DNA of 64,000 bases, taken from NCBI GenBank assembly GCA_033977485.1, contig CM066983.1, positions 65,458,010-65,522,009 of the forward strand. The letters are read 5' to 3'. A program made the position numbers and the translations under genes. The notes beneath the pieces were generated by a model. It saw only the letters and a program-made list of their open reading frames with translations. It searched no databases and had not been told where the DNA came from. Below are positions 1 through 13,192 of this stretch, in pieces (the stretch's first letter is position 1; each line of letters opens with the position of its first letter). Source of the stretch: Hydrangea macrophylla. Its lineage: Eukaryota > Streptophyta > Magnoliopsida > Cornales > Hydrangeaceae.

Positions 1-2354
1 TTGGAATTCAATTTTGTATTGGATGCACAATATTGTTGTTTTTGAATTAACTTAGATATTTTTTTTGGTGACCTTGTGATCATGACTTTGGTATATTAGT
101 GATTGTTATGCGTATAGATAGTTTGACGAACACATACGTGGAATACCCTTGATAAATATCGAAAAGCTATGTAAAAATTCGTTTTTATTATTTTAACAAT
201 TGCTGAAAACTTCCGAAAAATATTGTGAAATCGTGACTTTGAATTTTAACATTCTGTTCGCGTGCCCAGTGTAAAACGTGATTGTGCACACTTTTCGTGT
301 TTTGAGTTTTCCCTGATTCTGCACCGTTTGGGCTGTAGATTTAAATTTCAATAGCAGTTTTTAGAAGGTTAAAAACGTGTTGATTGTTTAAGTTGATTTA
401 TGTGTCGGGATGAACTCGTGTCTCGTTATTATGATATAACGTGACATTTTGTTGAGATGTAAGCATTCTCATCTACTGTTGGGTTTCATAAACTTGTGAA
501 TGTGAGACCATATGTGTGAAGATTTTTTTTTATAGAAATTAATAATAGGAAATCCTTGAATATTCACCACTGCTCCTTATGAGTTTAGGCGGCGACTTTG
601 TGGATGACCCGTCTTCTGTGATTAGACGGCGACTACGTGGATGACCCGTCTCTTCATTTTTAAACCTTATGCCCGGCTTGTTGGTCTATTTCATGTGTAT
701 TTAGACATTGTTTATTGACGTAAAAAACGTAAGGACTAGCCTTTCGGTGTAGACTCAAATCCCAGTGATACCCCATGGGAGTTGGGACCAGAGTGGGAGT
801 TAGTATTACGTTAGGAGGCACATGAGATATATGTGTAGGCTGAACCATGGATGGGTGGCCAAGGTGGTTAACATAGGGTGTAATAAATAAAATACTTGTG
901 GTGTTTAAATTTGCGGCTATACGTTGTATTGTAATTAGTTATAGCTTGTGGTAGTTGAATCCTAGAAATTCATAGATGATTAGTAATCGTCTTATTAAGC
1001 AACTTTTGTGTGTATCCGTTAGTTTAAAATATAGCCTTGTATGTGTAACATAATACTTTCGGGAACGTTATGATTTATTAATAAACATGGCCAGATTAGT
1101 AAATTGGATAATTTGGTCACTTAACGTCACAATTGAAGGCAGTTTCGCGTAAACTGAAGTAAAACGACAATCCGAGCAACTTTCGTGATTTACACTTTTC
1201 CTAAAAACGTCGTCTTGACACTGTTTTAACCTATTTTCCAAATCTGCTGAATAGTACATGTTTAATAGCTTATGTTTAATAATTGATTTCTGACTTATGT
1301 GATTAGAATTAATGAACGGGAACGCGGATCTTTCCTTGGAAATTTTATTCTGGACATTTTTCGTGTTTTATGTTTTGTCAAATGCCAGCTCTTTATTGGA
1401 GATAAATTCATTTTAATTAATAGCACCTTGTTATTGGTTTATATTATTATGTTAAGTTCTATTTGCACAGGATGGTAGGCTTACTAATGGTTTGCAGGTA
1501 TCTGCCTACCATAGTTAAGAAAGGTAAGTATTTAATTGTTTTTATTCGGGCAAGAAACTACTTGCCACCACATAAATGGAAACTACTCTATTGTCCAGAT
1601 ATGTGTGTGGAACTACCTGTCTTGGCCCAAGAATGTTGTAGTATGGTTTATAGTCTACGGGTTCAAGTTGGATCCGTAAGACTTGCATGTGTTTTGTTTT
1701 AACTCATACCAGTCATGTGACTGACCCGAGTGTTATGCATTCGGGTGCGTTTCTGTTTGAAACGTAGTCGGATGACATGTGCAGGATAGTATAGTTGGAG
1801 TTCATTGTGGAGCCGCCGATCTGTTCGTGAAGTTGAAGATACCTTCTTTTTATTCTTTAATTACTATATGATACTCTTTTATTTAGTTGGCATTGTGAGC
1901 CATGGTTGAGAACTTGTATTAGATGTAGTTATATTTCAGTTGTATTATTGGACTTTTGGGGACGTTTATAGCAGATATGACCTGAGATAGTGTAGTGTTG
2001 AAAATATTTCGTTTATTATTATAACCAGATAATTTTATTGTGATTCGATGGAGAAAATCATATTATTTCTATGTAAAGGGAAACGTTTGGTTTTCATTTT
2101 GTAATAAATGAGAATGGAGAAAATTTGAAACGTGGATTTTTCTTGTAATGTTTTTTTGGAATGAGTTTGATAATAAATGAGTTTTGTTTAAATAGAAATC
2201 ATGTGGTTTATGAAAGCAATTAAATTCAGTTTATCTTAAAATGGTCTTTTAAAATTGGGTATAGGTTGTCACCCTTGGATTTTTGGGCGGTTGAATATTG
2301 ATCAGGGTATGCACTTGATTGAATATTTGTCTTTCCAAAAATCGGAGTGTGACA
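1..2354 (+). repeat. 5' LTR, left-truncated by the window edge
   Basis: This is collinear with 4079-6426 at high identity by eye, with scattered substitutions and small indels. It ends TGTGACA at 2354, directly before the primer-binding site. No coding sequence is supported in it. Confidence 0.9.
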
Positions 2355-2357
2355 GTT

Positions 2358-2369
2358 TGGTATCAGAGC
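2358..2369 (+). other. Primer-binding site, initiator tRNA-Met
   Basis: TGGTATCAGAGC lies three bases after the LTR end. This is the standard plant PBS complementary to the 3' end of tRNA-iMet. Confidence 0.93.
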
Positions 2370-3410
2370 TTAAGGTTAGCTTAGCGAGTCTAAGTGATTC
2401 TCGGAATGTGGTTTATGGTTGGTCAGAGCCTTAGGTTTGCGGATTTTTGGGACAGGGATTATGTGTTATTTCGTGCTTCTATTGCTTTGTGCTATAATGT
2501 GTTTCATGGTATTGTGTGTTTTGTTCTACAGTGTGCTTTGTAACGTGTTAGTCTTAAATGCATGTCATTTTCAGAATAACTTAATAGGAGCATACATGAT
2601 ATTGTTTAGATTTACATGTTAGTGCATGCATCTTTGGTTGTAATGTTGGGGGTCTTATCAAGGGGAGTGTTATTTTGGCTCATAGAGTAGCAATGTGGAT
2701 GACTATCTATGTGAAGGACTGAAAATCTTATTTGGGAGTTGGAGGCAGAGATTGGATATTTGGACTTCTTATGTGATCAACTGGTATTCTTATCTCTATT
2801 GATTATCTACTGCTTTTCTGATGCGGAATCTATTACTATTGGCATTCTGGATTTCTTATCTTCTGATACGGATGTTATCAACGGATATTCTGGATTTCTT
2901 ATGATTATGTTGTTGCTATTATTATATATGAGAACTCTATTCTATATGATTTCTCTGGAGTAATTATCGACGATATTCTCTTCTCTATGACATATTATGA
3001 TCCGGATGGTTATGGATTTCTCTTCAATGGCAATATCGTCTTCTCAACCTTATTATTAGCAAGGAGTTTTGGAAGAATGAGCATTCTCAGATACATTAGT
3101 TGAGCACCGAGTATTGAGTATTCCAAGGAGTATTAGAGTGGGGGTAAATGGTTTCATTCATAATTTTATTCTTATATGTTGCATTATTATCTCTGTCTTA
3201 ATTATGCTGCTAACATTTAACAATTGACTATATGAGGTTAAATGTATATACATGGGGGTTTCCTTGTTTGGATTATTCGCTCGACGTACTAAGCCTTGTA
3301 TTGTTGAGAGTTAAAAGTGAATCAGTGTTTTCTATTAGTTGTGTGTTTAACAATATTTATGAATAAGTATTTGTTTTACCGTCGCTTCAAATTTCGGGAC
3401 GAAATTTTCT
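2370..3410 (+). other. Non-coding interior of the non-autonomous element
   Basis: About 1 kb of AT-rich sequence holding only short ORFs of up to 74 codons, none with a recognisable domain. A loose repeat of a GGAT-ATTCTGGATTTCTTAT-like phrase occurs around 2745-2930. I see no gag, protease, RT or integrase motif. It probably serves as leader and packaging sequence; that is inferred from position only. Confidence 0.7.
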
Positions 3411-3420
3411 TTAAGGAGGG
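3411..3420 (+). other. Polypurine tract
   Basis: TTAAGGAGGG followed by TAGAA stands directly before the 3' LTR start at 3426. It is preceded by GGGACGAAATTTTCT, a context typical of plant Ty3/gypsy chromoviruses. Confidence 0.85.
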
Positions 3421-3425
3421 TAGAA

Positions 3426-6400
3426 TGTAACAACCCTAATTTTCTAAGTGCTTTTAACAATTTTTATAATATTATTTTCGAGTATTAGACATTAACTGTG
3501 TGTATGTATCGTAGTGACACCTAATAAAAATGTTGAAGTAGCGTGTACGGGTAGTTAGTATGTTAAGTAGTGTGCTTAACATAGAAATTTAGTGCCTGGG
3601 GTCATGGGTAACCATTGGGCTAATCATTTGTCACATTAGAATGTATTTTCGGGTCCATATAAAGCCTTTTTGTGAGGCCCTTAGATAAAAAACGGGATTC
3701 ACATGTTTGTGTGTATTTTATTTGTAAGTGTTGTGTGTGAAATATATATACACATATATTAAACCCTAGCCCCCATTTAAAAAAAAAAAAAAGGAAGATG
3801 AGAGAAGAAACTAGAGAACAGACATATGTGAGAGAGAGAGAGAGATAGAGAGAGGGAGAGAGAAGAAGAAGAAGAAGAAGAAGAAGAAAGGAAGGAAGGG
3901 TAGGGCGCGGGGTATTCGGATCCGGAATCACGTTCATAGTCCGTTCAACACCATATTTTTCGGATGCTTAATCGCGATCTAGGTGAGTTAAATGGGTGTA
4001 TCCGTGTATATATATATACATGTATATATATATATGTATATACGAGTAAACCAAATATTTATATGTTTAAGTTAATTGTTGGAATTCAATTTTGTATTGG
4101 ATGCACAATATTGTTGTTTTTGAATTAACTTAGATATTTTTTTTGGTGACCTTGTGATCATGACTTTGGTATATTAGTGATTGTTATGCGTATAGATAGT
4201 TTGACGAACACATACGTGGAATACCCTTGATAAATATCGAAAAGCTATGTAAAAATTCTTTTTTATTATTTTAACAATTGCTGAAAACTTCCGAAAAATA
4301 TTGTGAAATCGTGACTTTGAATTTTAACATTCTGTTCGCTAGCACTGTGTAAAACGCGATTCTGCACACTTTTCGTGTTTTGAGTTTTCCCTGATTCTGC
4401 ACCGTTTGGGCTGTAGATTTAAATTTCAGTAGCAGTTTTTAGAAGGTTAAAAACGGGTTGATTGTTTAATTTGATTTATGTGTCGGGAAGAACTCGTGTT
4501 TCGTTATTATGATATAACGTGAAATTTTGTTGAGATGTAAGCATTCTCATCTACTGTTGGGTTTCATAAACTTGTGAATGTGAGACCATATGTGTGAAGA
4601 TTTTTTTTTATAGAAATTAATAATAGGAAATCCTTGAATGTTCACCACTGCTCCTTATGAGTTTAGGCGGCGACTTCGTGGATGACCCGTCTTGTGTGAT
4701 TAGACGGCGACTATGTGGATGACCCGTCTCTTCATTTTTAAGTCTTATACCCGGCTTGTTGGTCTATTTCATGTGTATTTAGACATTGTTTATTGACGTC
4801 AAAAACGTAAAGACTAGCCTTTCGGTGTAGACTCAAATCCCAGTGATACCCCATGGGAGTTGGGACCGGAGTGGGAGTTAGTATTACGTTAGGAGGCACA
4901 TGGGATATATGTGTAGGCTGAACCATGGATGGGTGGCCAAGGTGGTTAACATAGGGTGTAATAAATAAAATACTTGTGGTGTTTAAATTTGCGGCTATAC
5001 GTTGTATTGTAATTAGTTATAGCTTGTGGTAGTTGAATCCTAGAAATTCATAGATGATTAGTAATCGTCTTATTAAGCAACTTTTGTGTGTATCCGTTAG
5101 TTTAAAATATAGCCTTGTATGTGTAACATAATACTTTCGGGAACGTTATGATTTATTAATAAACATGGCCAGATTAGTAAATTGGATAATTTGGTCACTT
5201 AACGTCACAATTGAAGGCAGTTTCGCGTAAACTGAAGTAAAACGACAATCCGAGCAACTTTCGTGATTTACACTTTTCCTAAAAACGTCGTCTTGACACT
5301 GTTTTAACCTATTTTCCAAATCTGCTGAATAGTAGATGTTTAATAGCTGATGTTTAATAATTGATTTCTGACTTACGGGATTAGAATTAATGAACGGGAA
5401 CGCATATCTTTCCTTGGAAATTTTATTCTGGACATTTTTCGTGTTTTATGTTTTGTCAAATTCCAGCTCTTTGTTGGAGATAAATTCATTTTAATTAATA
5501 GCACCTTGTTATTGGTTTATATTATTATGTTAAGTTCTATTTGTACAGGATGGTAGGCTTACTAATGGTTTGCAGATGCCTACCATAGTTAAGAAAGGTA
5601 AGTATTTAATTGTTTTTATTCGGGCAAGAAACTACTTGCCACCACATAAATGAAAACTACTCTATTGTCCAGATATGTGTGTGGAACTACTGTCTTGGCC
5701 CAAGAATGTTGTAGTATGGTTTATAGTCTACGGGTTCAAGTTGGATCCGTAAGACTTGCATGTGTTTTGTTTTAACTCATACCAGTCATGTGACTGACCC
5801 GAGTGTTATGCATTCGGGTGCGTTTCTGTTTGACACGTAGTCGGATGACATGTGCAGGATAGTATAGTTGGAGTTCATTGTGGAGCCGCCGATCTGTTTT
5901 GAAGTTGAAGATATCTTCTTTTTATTCTTTAATTACTGTATGATACTCTTTTATTTAGTTGGCATTGTGAGCCATGGTTGAGAACTTGTATTAGATGTAG
6001 TTATATTTCAGTTGTATTATTGGACTTTTGGGGACGTTTATAGCAGATATGACCTGAGATAGTGTAGTGTTGAAATTATTCCGTTTATTATTATAACCAG
6101 ATAATTTTATTGTGATTCGATGGAGAAAATCATATTATTTCTATGTAAAGGAAAACGTTTGGTTTTCATTTTGTAATAAATGAGAATGGAGAAAATTTGA
6201 AACGTGGATTTTTCTTGTAATGTTTTTTTGGAATGAGTTTGATAATAAATGAGTTTTGTTTAAATAGAAATCATGTGGTTTATGAAAGCAATTAAATTCA
6301 GTTTATCTTAAAATGGTCTTTTAAAATTGGGTATAGGTTGTCACCCTTGGATTTTTGGGCGGTTGAATATTGATCAGGGTATGCACTTGATTGAATATTT

Positions 6401-6426
6401 GTCTTTCCAAAAATCGGGGTGTGACA
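3426..6426 (+). repeat. 3' LTR of the non-autonomous element (3001 bp)
   Basis: It starts TGTAACA and ends GTGTGACA. A TATATATA box (about 3742-3752) is followed by a purine-rich GA/GAA microsatellite (3829-3895) and a TA/TG tract (4005-4041), which is consistent with a U3/R region. The ORF on the minus strand across 3620-3937 is a translation of these simple repeats and is not a gene. Confidence 0.9.
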
Positions 6427-6538
6427 CTAATTCTAAGGTGTTGCACATGGAGTCGAAAAGATTAATAAAATCAAGAAATTAAATAAACTAAAGAGTGGTT
6501 TAAGAAATCATACCTTAATAGCGCTACAAAACAAAGAG
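6427..6538 (-). repeat. Fragment of old Ogre 3' LTR
   Basis: Matches 56557-56667 of the intact right LTR. It begins with the target sequence CTAAT of the non-autonomous element and ends with AAGAG (6534-6538), the left target-site duplication of the solo LTR that follows. Confidence 0.88.
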
Positions 6539-9500
6539 AGTGGACACATGCGCTCGGAGGTGAGATCCTGGTGTCTTCCCTCGATAGTGTCCCGGGACGG
6601 ATCCCAAGGAGCACACTTCAGGGGAAACTAAAACTTCCTCACACGGTCCTAGAGACAAAGAGTCGCCACCTAATTTTTATTGGGAATTAGGAAACCCAAG
6701 TTTGACTCGCCCAAAATTGAATAAGGTTACTCGCCCTTCATTACCAGAAATTAGGTTCGGGAGTCTTGGTACGAGAGGGGAAGGAGCCCAAGCAGGACTA
6801 AAGCACCCCCTCCTCGCCCTACTGATAGGTAGGCCTTGATTCAAATATCTTTGTACTTAATTCATAATTGGTGTTGGTTCCTCAAACATACTAGATATAT
6901 ATACATGTCAAAATGGAACATCTAAGGAAAATTATGTCAAGAGATTAAATCAAGTAGAAGTCGGATGCACATGCAATACAAGAGAGAGGTATACTTACAG
7001 TGATTAGTCCCGCCCGGGATCGATGCAAAATAAAGAAAATATGTCATGATATGCAAAAGGGAACAAGAGAACTTACATTGGGTTGACTCAAGCGGAGTCG
7101 CAAAAGCAAAAAGAAGTGGAAACGTGTAATGCAATCATGCAACAATCCTAATGGAATTGTGTCGTTGAAAACAAAGTTGTAAACCTAGAAAAATTCTAAG
7201 AGAAAGGATAGAGAAGGTACATGACACATGGGCACTAAGCCACATGTAGACGAGGCAATATCACAAATCGAAGTCCGGATCCACGGCATTAAATTCTCTG
7301 CACTAAAGCACCAAAGAACACCCAAGCATTGCAAAAACACAAGCAAACATATGACATGCATGAAAAGCAAGTAGAAAGTGTCATCAATCAAATTTCCAGA
7401 TTTAGCAACCTCTAATAAATCCTATCAAAAGTGGTCTTAAACATGAGCTGGGTTAAAACCATTTTACGTAAAGTTAGATACATGTCTTAGGGAACTTCTC
7501 CAAAAAGTAGAACCTTTTTACGAATTTTGAAGTGAGAGAATAAGAGTTTTGGGAACAGTGGATCAGGACTGTCCACTATTCTTATAAAAATCATAATTAA
7601 TTCTACAAAAATCATGTGAAGCTCTATATGGTGTCAAAAGAAAGCTATTTCATTGTAGTTTATGAAAAAATAATCCCATGGACATGTCATGATCTTAAGG
7701 TTTTCTGAAAAAGTGTTTTAAACAGACTCTGTTATTCTGGAAGTTTGATATCATTTGACAAATGAATGCAAAACACAATAGAAGTATAATAGGAGTTCAT
7801 GAATCATGTTAATCAAGTAGATATAAGCTCTTGATCTCTCATCCAATTATCCTAGATGATTTCTAAACCAAGTTTTATTCATCAATTCTTGTTGAGTGAT
7901 CAAGGTATGACCATTTTGTATACATAATCATAATTGTAGTTAAATCTAGAAAATTCCAGAATAGTAGTATCAACTTCAAACTCTTAGAAAACGATCTTAA
8001 CTCGATCGTATGCTCACGATTTTACATCGGCATATAGATACATGAGTTAGGAATCATCTCCAAAAAGCAGAATATCGATAACTATTATAGATTTTCTGAA
8101 ATTCAAGCACAAAGAGACTATGTTCAAATCTGTCAATCAATTTCTCAACAATTTCTAAAAATAGCCTATAGATCCTAGAAGCTCTCAAAACAGACCGGAT
8201 GAAAGCTAATTCATCAAAGTTTACCCAAAAAATTTGAAATCCATCAAACTATGGGTTTTGATGGACCAAATTTATGAAAAAAACCAATCTGTTTTGCTGA
8301 ATTTTCATTTAGTTCATTTTAAAGTGTAAGGAAAACATCTTAGGTGTTTTGTTGAAGCTTATTAAAGAGATCAAATTCATAGATATACTTGACTATCATG
8401 ATTTTCAATCAATTTAGCCCTCAAATTCTATGAAGAACTTTAGATCATGGATCAAAGGGACTTACAAATGTCGTATTGGAGATGAATTTCAAATAGGAAT
8501 TCTTGGTAATAGAAATGATCAAGAGATTGGTATGAACATAAGAATCATCCCTCTCATGGATCATACTTCTAAACCATCATATAATTTAAAATAGATACAT
8601 ATATATATATATAATCATGTATGTATGAATCTAAACTAAAATTGAATAATGAAATCAAATTGAAAATCAAAGTGCAAAACAATCTTTAATTATGAATTAT
8701 TAGTGAAAATCAAAAGAGATTTGGATCTAGCTATGTGAGTGTGTGAATGCCACGCCCCGGAAACCGAAGCGCGAGGAAAGAGAAAAGATAGAGAAAAAAG
8801 AATTAAAATCCAATCACAATGCGGAAGCGACTTTGGAAACCCACGAGGTTTCCTACAAGGATGACTTACTAATACATAAACCCAAAATGGACTTACATGT
8901 TAACGAGTCCATCAAAGATGAAAGCATATGAAAATCACATTAAAAGACTTTCCGGGCAAGCACTATATCAAGGAGAAAAGGAAAAATTACAATGAATTTG
9001 ATAAAAGGTCATTTTTGACAGTTTCTGAATTTTAAAACACCCGTAAGTAACTATATATTTGAAATTTTCACATTCTGTCCGCGTAGGTCTATGTAAAATT
9101 CGATTCTGCACAACTTTTGTCTAATAACATTTTTTTCAATTCTGCACCATTTGGGCAGATAATAAAAAAAACAGTAGCAGTTTTTCTATGACAGCAACTT
9201 TGACAGCATTTTAAAACATTACCAACTATGCCAAATTTTCGAGTTTAAACATCAATATCTGACTAAACAAGTCCTAAATGACATATAACACGTGCCTAGA
9301 CCAAACGGAACTTCATGTACTCGGAATTTATTGAAAACGAGAAGTGAAAGAGATAAAGAGATGAATAAGGGAAGAGGGAGAGATTGGGAGAGATTAGGAG
9401 AGAGATTTAGGGAGAGATAGGGAGAGAGATAGAGGGAAGGTATACTAAACACGCACACATATGTATTTTCACATTCGGAAATTTTTTTAAAACATATATA

Positions 9501-12500
9501 TACATAATTCCAACATAAGAAAAAGGAAAGAATATTTGAGAAAGGGAAAGAGATCAAAGAGGGGAGAGGAGAGAAAGAGAATGAGAGAGATTTAGAACGT
9601 TTAAATGTTTGAAACCTTGTTGGAATTAAAAGAGGGGTTTGATTCGGCAAGGACCCAACTATAAAACGAACTAAACTACAACAAATGAACTCTCATAAAA
9701 GCAACCACCCAAACCAATCCGACAAGGATTCAAACAAAAGAGGAAAACAAATAATTGACATGTAAATCAAAAAGACAAGAACTTAAAGAGGTTCCACGAC
9801 CTCGGAAAGTAAATACATCATCATAAAGTGAGTTTAACCATTGAAAAAAAAAACCATAAAAGCAAGGGCTAACACTTGTCCCATTAAAATCAAAGAAGCT
9901 TCTCAAATACAAGAGATAAGAGCCTAAGCTCACGAAGTTTTTGTAAAACCTTAATACTCTAAGTTTCAAAGCATTAAACATTTACAATCTCCCAAAATGA
10001 CTGAATCAACAAGAGAGCTATTCATATACATAACTAAGCATGAGTCTTCAAAATAGAACAAAATGCCTCATAGTTCACGCGTCGGGTCACATATGCCCTT
10101 TGTCCTTATCAAGCTTACCTGAAAAATGTTTTGTCGTTTTTATGAGAACGACGGTTCGTAGAAAACATTGTAACAAGTCTATATGCTATCCATGACTAAA
10201 ATGAAATGAGGTGCAATGAATCGCCACCATGGCTACCATGAAATGTTTAAAGCTGTAAGGCTATGCGTGACAAATGCACATCTCTCTCGTTACCGGACCA
10301 TGAGCCACCCACGCATGGAGTGTAGCATACCAACTTCCGGGAGCTACCCGAATATAGTTTGGAGTTTGAATGTTTCTAAGGGTCATTCTCCCTGCCTCAC
10401 ATCACAACCCACGTCCGGATTTCTTAAATCAAATTCCCACACATGGGGTTTTCCTCTCTTTTCAAATAAAACCTTTATGTCGTGATACATGAATGCTTGC
10501 CGATTTGGCCTCAATGCATGAAATGTTTAAAACGACATTATAGATGCTCCAACAAATTAGTGAACACAATAATTCCTGCGTGTTGAACATGTATCAAAGA
10601 CATCAAGAGTTGAATTAAAACTCATAATATAGCATTCCTAACAAGGATTTCTAAACTAACGTCCTAACATGCTTTTACACATAAAGGGAGCATCCTAAGC
10701 ATATCTAGCATCATGTAATCAAGTTAAGTACAACCAAAACATGAAATTCACCATCTAGCATACAATCTCCAAATTACCACTTTGAGGAAAAATAATGCAT
10801 GTGTCCATATTATTCCCTTAACATCATTTTAATTACATTTAACACCCCAAATTTTACAACTTACACAGCCAAGGCATATAATTTCACAATTAGGCATACA
10901 ACCCTTACATTACTATTTTGGGGAAATATCCATTGCATGTGTCTAAATTATATTTTTAACATCCTTTTGATCACATATAACACAACAACATCACAATTTA
11001 CACAACCCAAGCATATAAATTATATTTAGGCATATAACCCTAACATTACAACTTTGGGGAAAATCCTATACATGTGTCTAATTCTCTCCTAACATATAAA
11101 TATACTCATAGCATCTTAGGCAAGTATAACATATAAAATTTCAACAATGTAAATCTACCTCAATGCTTAGCTTCCAAAAGATCAATGGCAACTCAAGAGA
11201 GATAAGCACAACCAAAATAACTTCAAGGCTTGTGCTAGGATCTTGAAGAATGCTTCAAGAATGCACCTCTAATCAAGAACAACCCAAGGTTAGGATAGAA
11301 GTAATGAAACTAGTAAACCCTAGGTTGTTAGAGATTGGGAAAACTTACCCACACTAGAAATCCTTCATAGAAATGGTTAGGATGTGAAAGAGATATTCTA
11401 TATACTCCAAGGAAGCTATAAAAGAGAAGAGAAGTTCAATAAAAACCCCAATTTTCGAAATCAAGTGAAACCCTAGAATTTGGGGGTTTTCTAGAATGCT
11501 TACCAAATGATGCTTCCAAGCTCTAGGATGGTTAGAGATGCTAGATAATGATCATCTTGAGCTTCTCTTGCAATCTTGTAGAAGGAAACCCAAGGAAGAA
11601 GAAGAACTTTGGATTTTCTTGGCTCTTGAAGTGTATAGAGAAGAAGAGATGAAGAGAAATGCTTCCAACCCAAAAACTAACGTGAAAATGAAATGGGGAG
11701 GAGGGGGTGACCGGCTATAGTGGTGTGGGGTGGGACCTACATCACTTATTTGGTCAATACTGAATGTTTTGATACCCAAACGGACAGTCTGACCCAACGT
11801 GTAACCCCAAAATTAAATGAACACATCCACGGGTATAGAAATTAATTTTTAAAGCATATGAAAGACAATAAAATATTTAATCCTGCTCTGAAAAATTTAA
11901 ATACAGTAAATTAAAATACCAGTCCACACAGAACATGCGAAATTACCCAATTACCCTTATTAAAATTCTGAAACATTACAGTGAAGAACAAGAGATGAAG
12001 AAGATGAGTGTTCTACAAATAAAATAAAACTAAGCTAGATCCAAATCTTATATATATATATATATAAAATAGGAATTAGAGATGAATTATAGTGTTTACC
12101 TCTTGGAGGATTCTCAATTATATAACCAAAGTTGAAGATCTTTTTCTTCAAGTGTTCTTCAAGCACTCAGCCATGGAAGTTGAGGGAGGCAAATTGATGT
12201 TCAAATTGTGATCTAATTAGCCTAAGTTTATCAAAATTCAATTCATGATTATCTCTCTCTAGAATTCTCCTCAATTGAAAGTATATTCAAAGTATACTTG
12301 TATCTCTTTATACTTGTATGTACTTCCTCCTATATCTTGTATATTCTCTTGTATCTTCAAGATCTTTCAAGATGATCTCACATGAGATGTATGAGATCTT
12401 ATATAGAGTTTTAAAGACTTAGCTCTTAAGTTATAGGGTTAAAACATGATTTTTAGAGCTTAAAAGAGGGTTAAAATGGCCATTTCAGCATCTAAATGCA

Positions 12501-13192
12501 ATTTCTAGGCAATTTCCTCGCAATGGGAGCCTTCTAGAAGGGTATGGAACCAGAAAAATGTGACGGAGAACACAAAATGTAGGTGGTGGTTATGGTGGGA
12601 CCCGCCACCCCACAACCCAAAACCACCACCTATTTTTCTTGCTCCTCTGGTCACCCACAAGCCCTATTTCAAATATTACGTGCACTACTTTTCCATATTT
12701 TTGTAAAAATGCTTTTTGGTGTCCGAAATCGTCCGTTTACGTACCGTTGGAAAGCTGTTAGGTTGAATTTTAGTATCAAAATATTCCTAAAGGTTTTGAA
12801 ATGAGAATTGAAATCCAATTGAAGCCCGGAAGTCCTTCGGAACTTACGTTGTCTTTTTGGAATCAAATGACGTCTTTTTCAAAATTGTTTTCCAATGCGC
12901 ATCGATTTCGATCTTTTCTTTGAAATTGAATATTTGGATACCTAGAATACTGCATTTAGAACACTTAATGTTCATATAACCCTAAGTGAATATGAATTCT
13001 GAGAGACGATTTTGACAAAACTGGGATTTGTGCATAGAAAAGGGCTTTTCTGAGCTTAAAGTCACTTTCCGAAGTTTGATCTTTCGATTGTGTGGAATTC
13101 AGTACCTTCCATAGGGTACTTTTCATCATCGAATCCTCCAAGATGTTGTCCACCCTAAATTCTATCAGTGTGGTCAAAATTGGGTGTCTACA
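6539..13192 (-). mobile_element. Solo Ogre/Tat-type LTR, itself interrupted
   Basis: The ends are AGTGGACAC (compare TGTGGATAC in the young Ogre LTR, so the first base looks mutated) and GTGTCTACA. It is flanked by AAGAG at 6534-6538 and 13193-13197. Without the inner insertion it is about 3.4 kb, similar to the other Ogre LTRs here. Near its left end it has the Tat-LTR phrase AGAGTCGCCACC and a GGGGAAGGAGCCC block. A minus-strand TATA (CTATATAAG, about 12398-12406) supports minus orientation. A single LTR with a matching duplication is the product of LTR-LTR recombination. Confidence 0.85.
8748..11980 (-). mobile_element. Solo chromovirus-like LTR nested in the previous LTR
   Basis: It starts TGCCACGCCCCGG and ends AACATTACA, flanked by GTGAA at 8743-8747 and 11981-11985. 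Its length is 3233 bp. The end motifs resemble those of the solo LTR at 60325-63338. No PBS, PPT or coding domain is present. Orientation is inferred from the terminal CACGCCCC, the reverse of the usual 3' LTR end. One internal block near 9066-9180 resembles the 1-6426 element in the opposite sense, so orientation is not certain. The ORF over 9252-9650 is a purine-repeat translation. Confidence 0.85.

Larger units (their letters stand above)
1..6426 (+). mobile_element. Non-autonomous Ty3-type LTR element (partial at left edge)
   Basis: Two direct copies of a roughly 3 kb LTR flank a short interior. Window base 1 matches base 4079, so the first 653 bp of the 5' LTR lie outside the window. The 3' LTR begins TGTAACAACCC and ends CGGGGTGTGACA. 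The interior (2355-3425) has a tRNA-iMet primer-binding site and a purine tract but no gag or pol similarity that I can see, so the element must depend on proteins supplied by others. The paired old Ogre LTR is uninterrupted at the equivalent point (CTAAT, 56557-56561), which fixes the insertion site inside the old Ogre LTR. The LTR end sequences and the GGGACGAAATTT motif before the purine tract suggest a chromovirus (Tekay/Del-like) parent; that assignment is inference. Confidence 0.88.

Noticed and set aside
2739..2963. 74-codon ORF in the non-autonomous element
   Set aside because: Hydrophobic low-complexity text from a local repeat, with no gag or other motif.
3620..3937. 105-codon minus-strand ORF
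   Set aside because: It translates the GA/GAA microsatellite of the LTR into Leu/Ser repeats.
9252..9650. 132-codon minus-strand ORF
   Set aside because: Low-complexity purine tract inside a solo LTR; Ser/Leu repeats and no domain.
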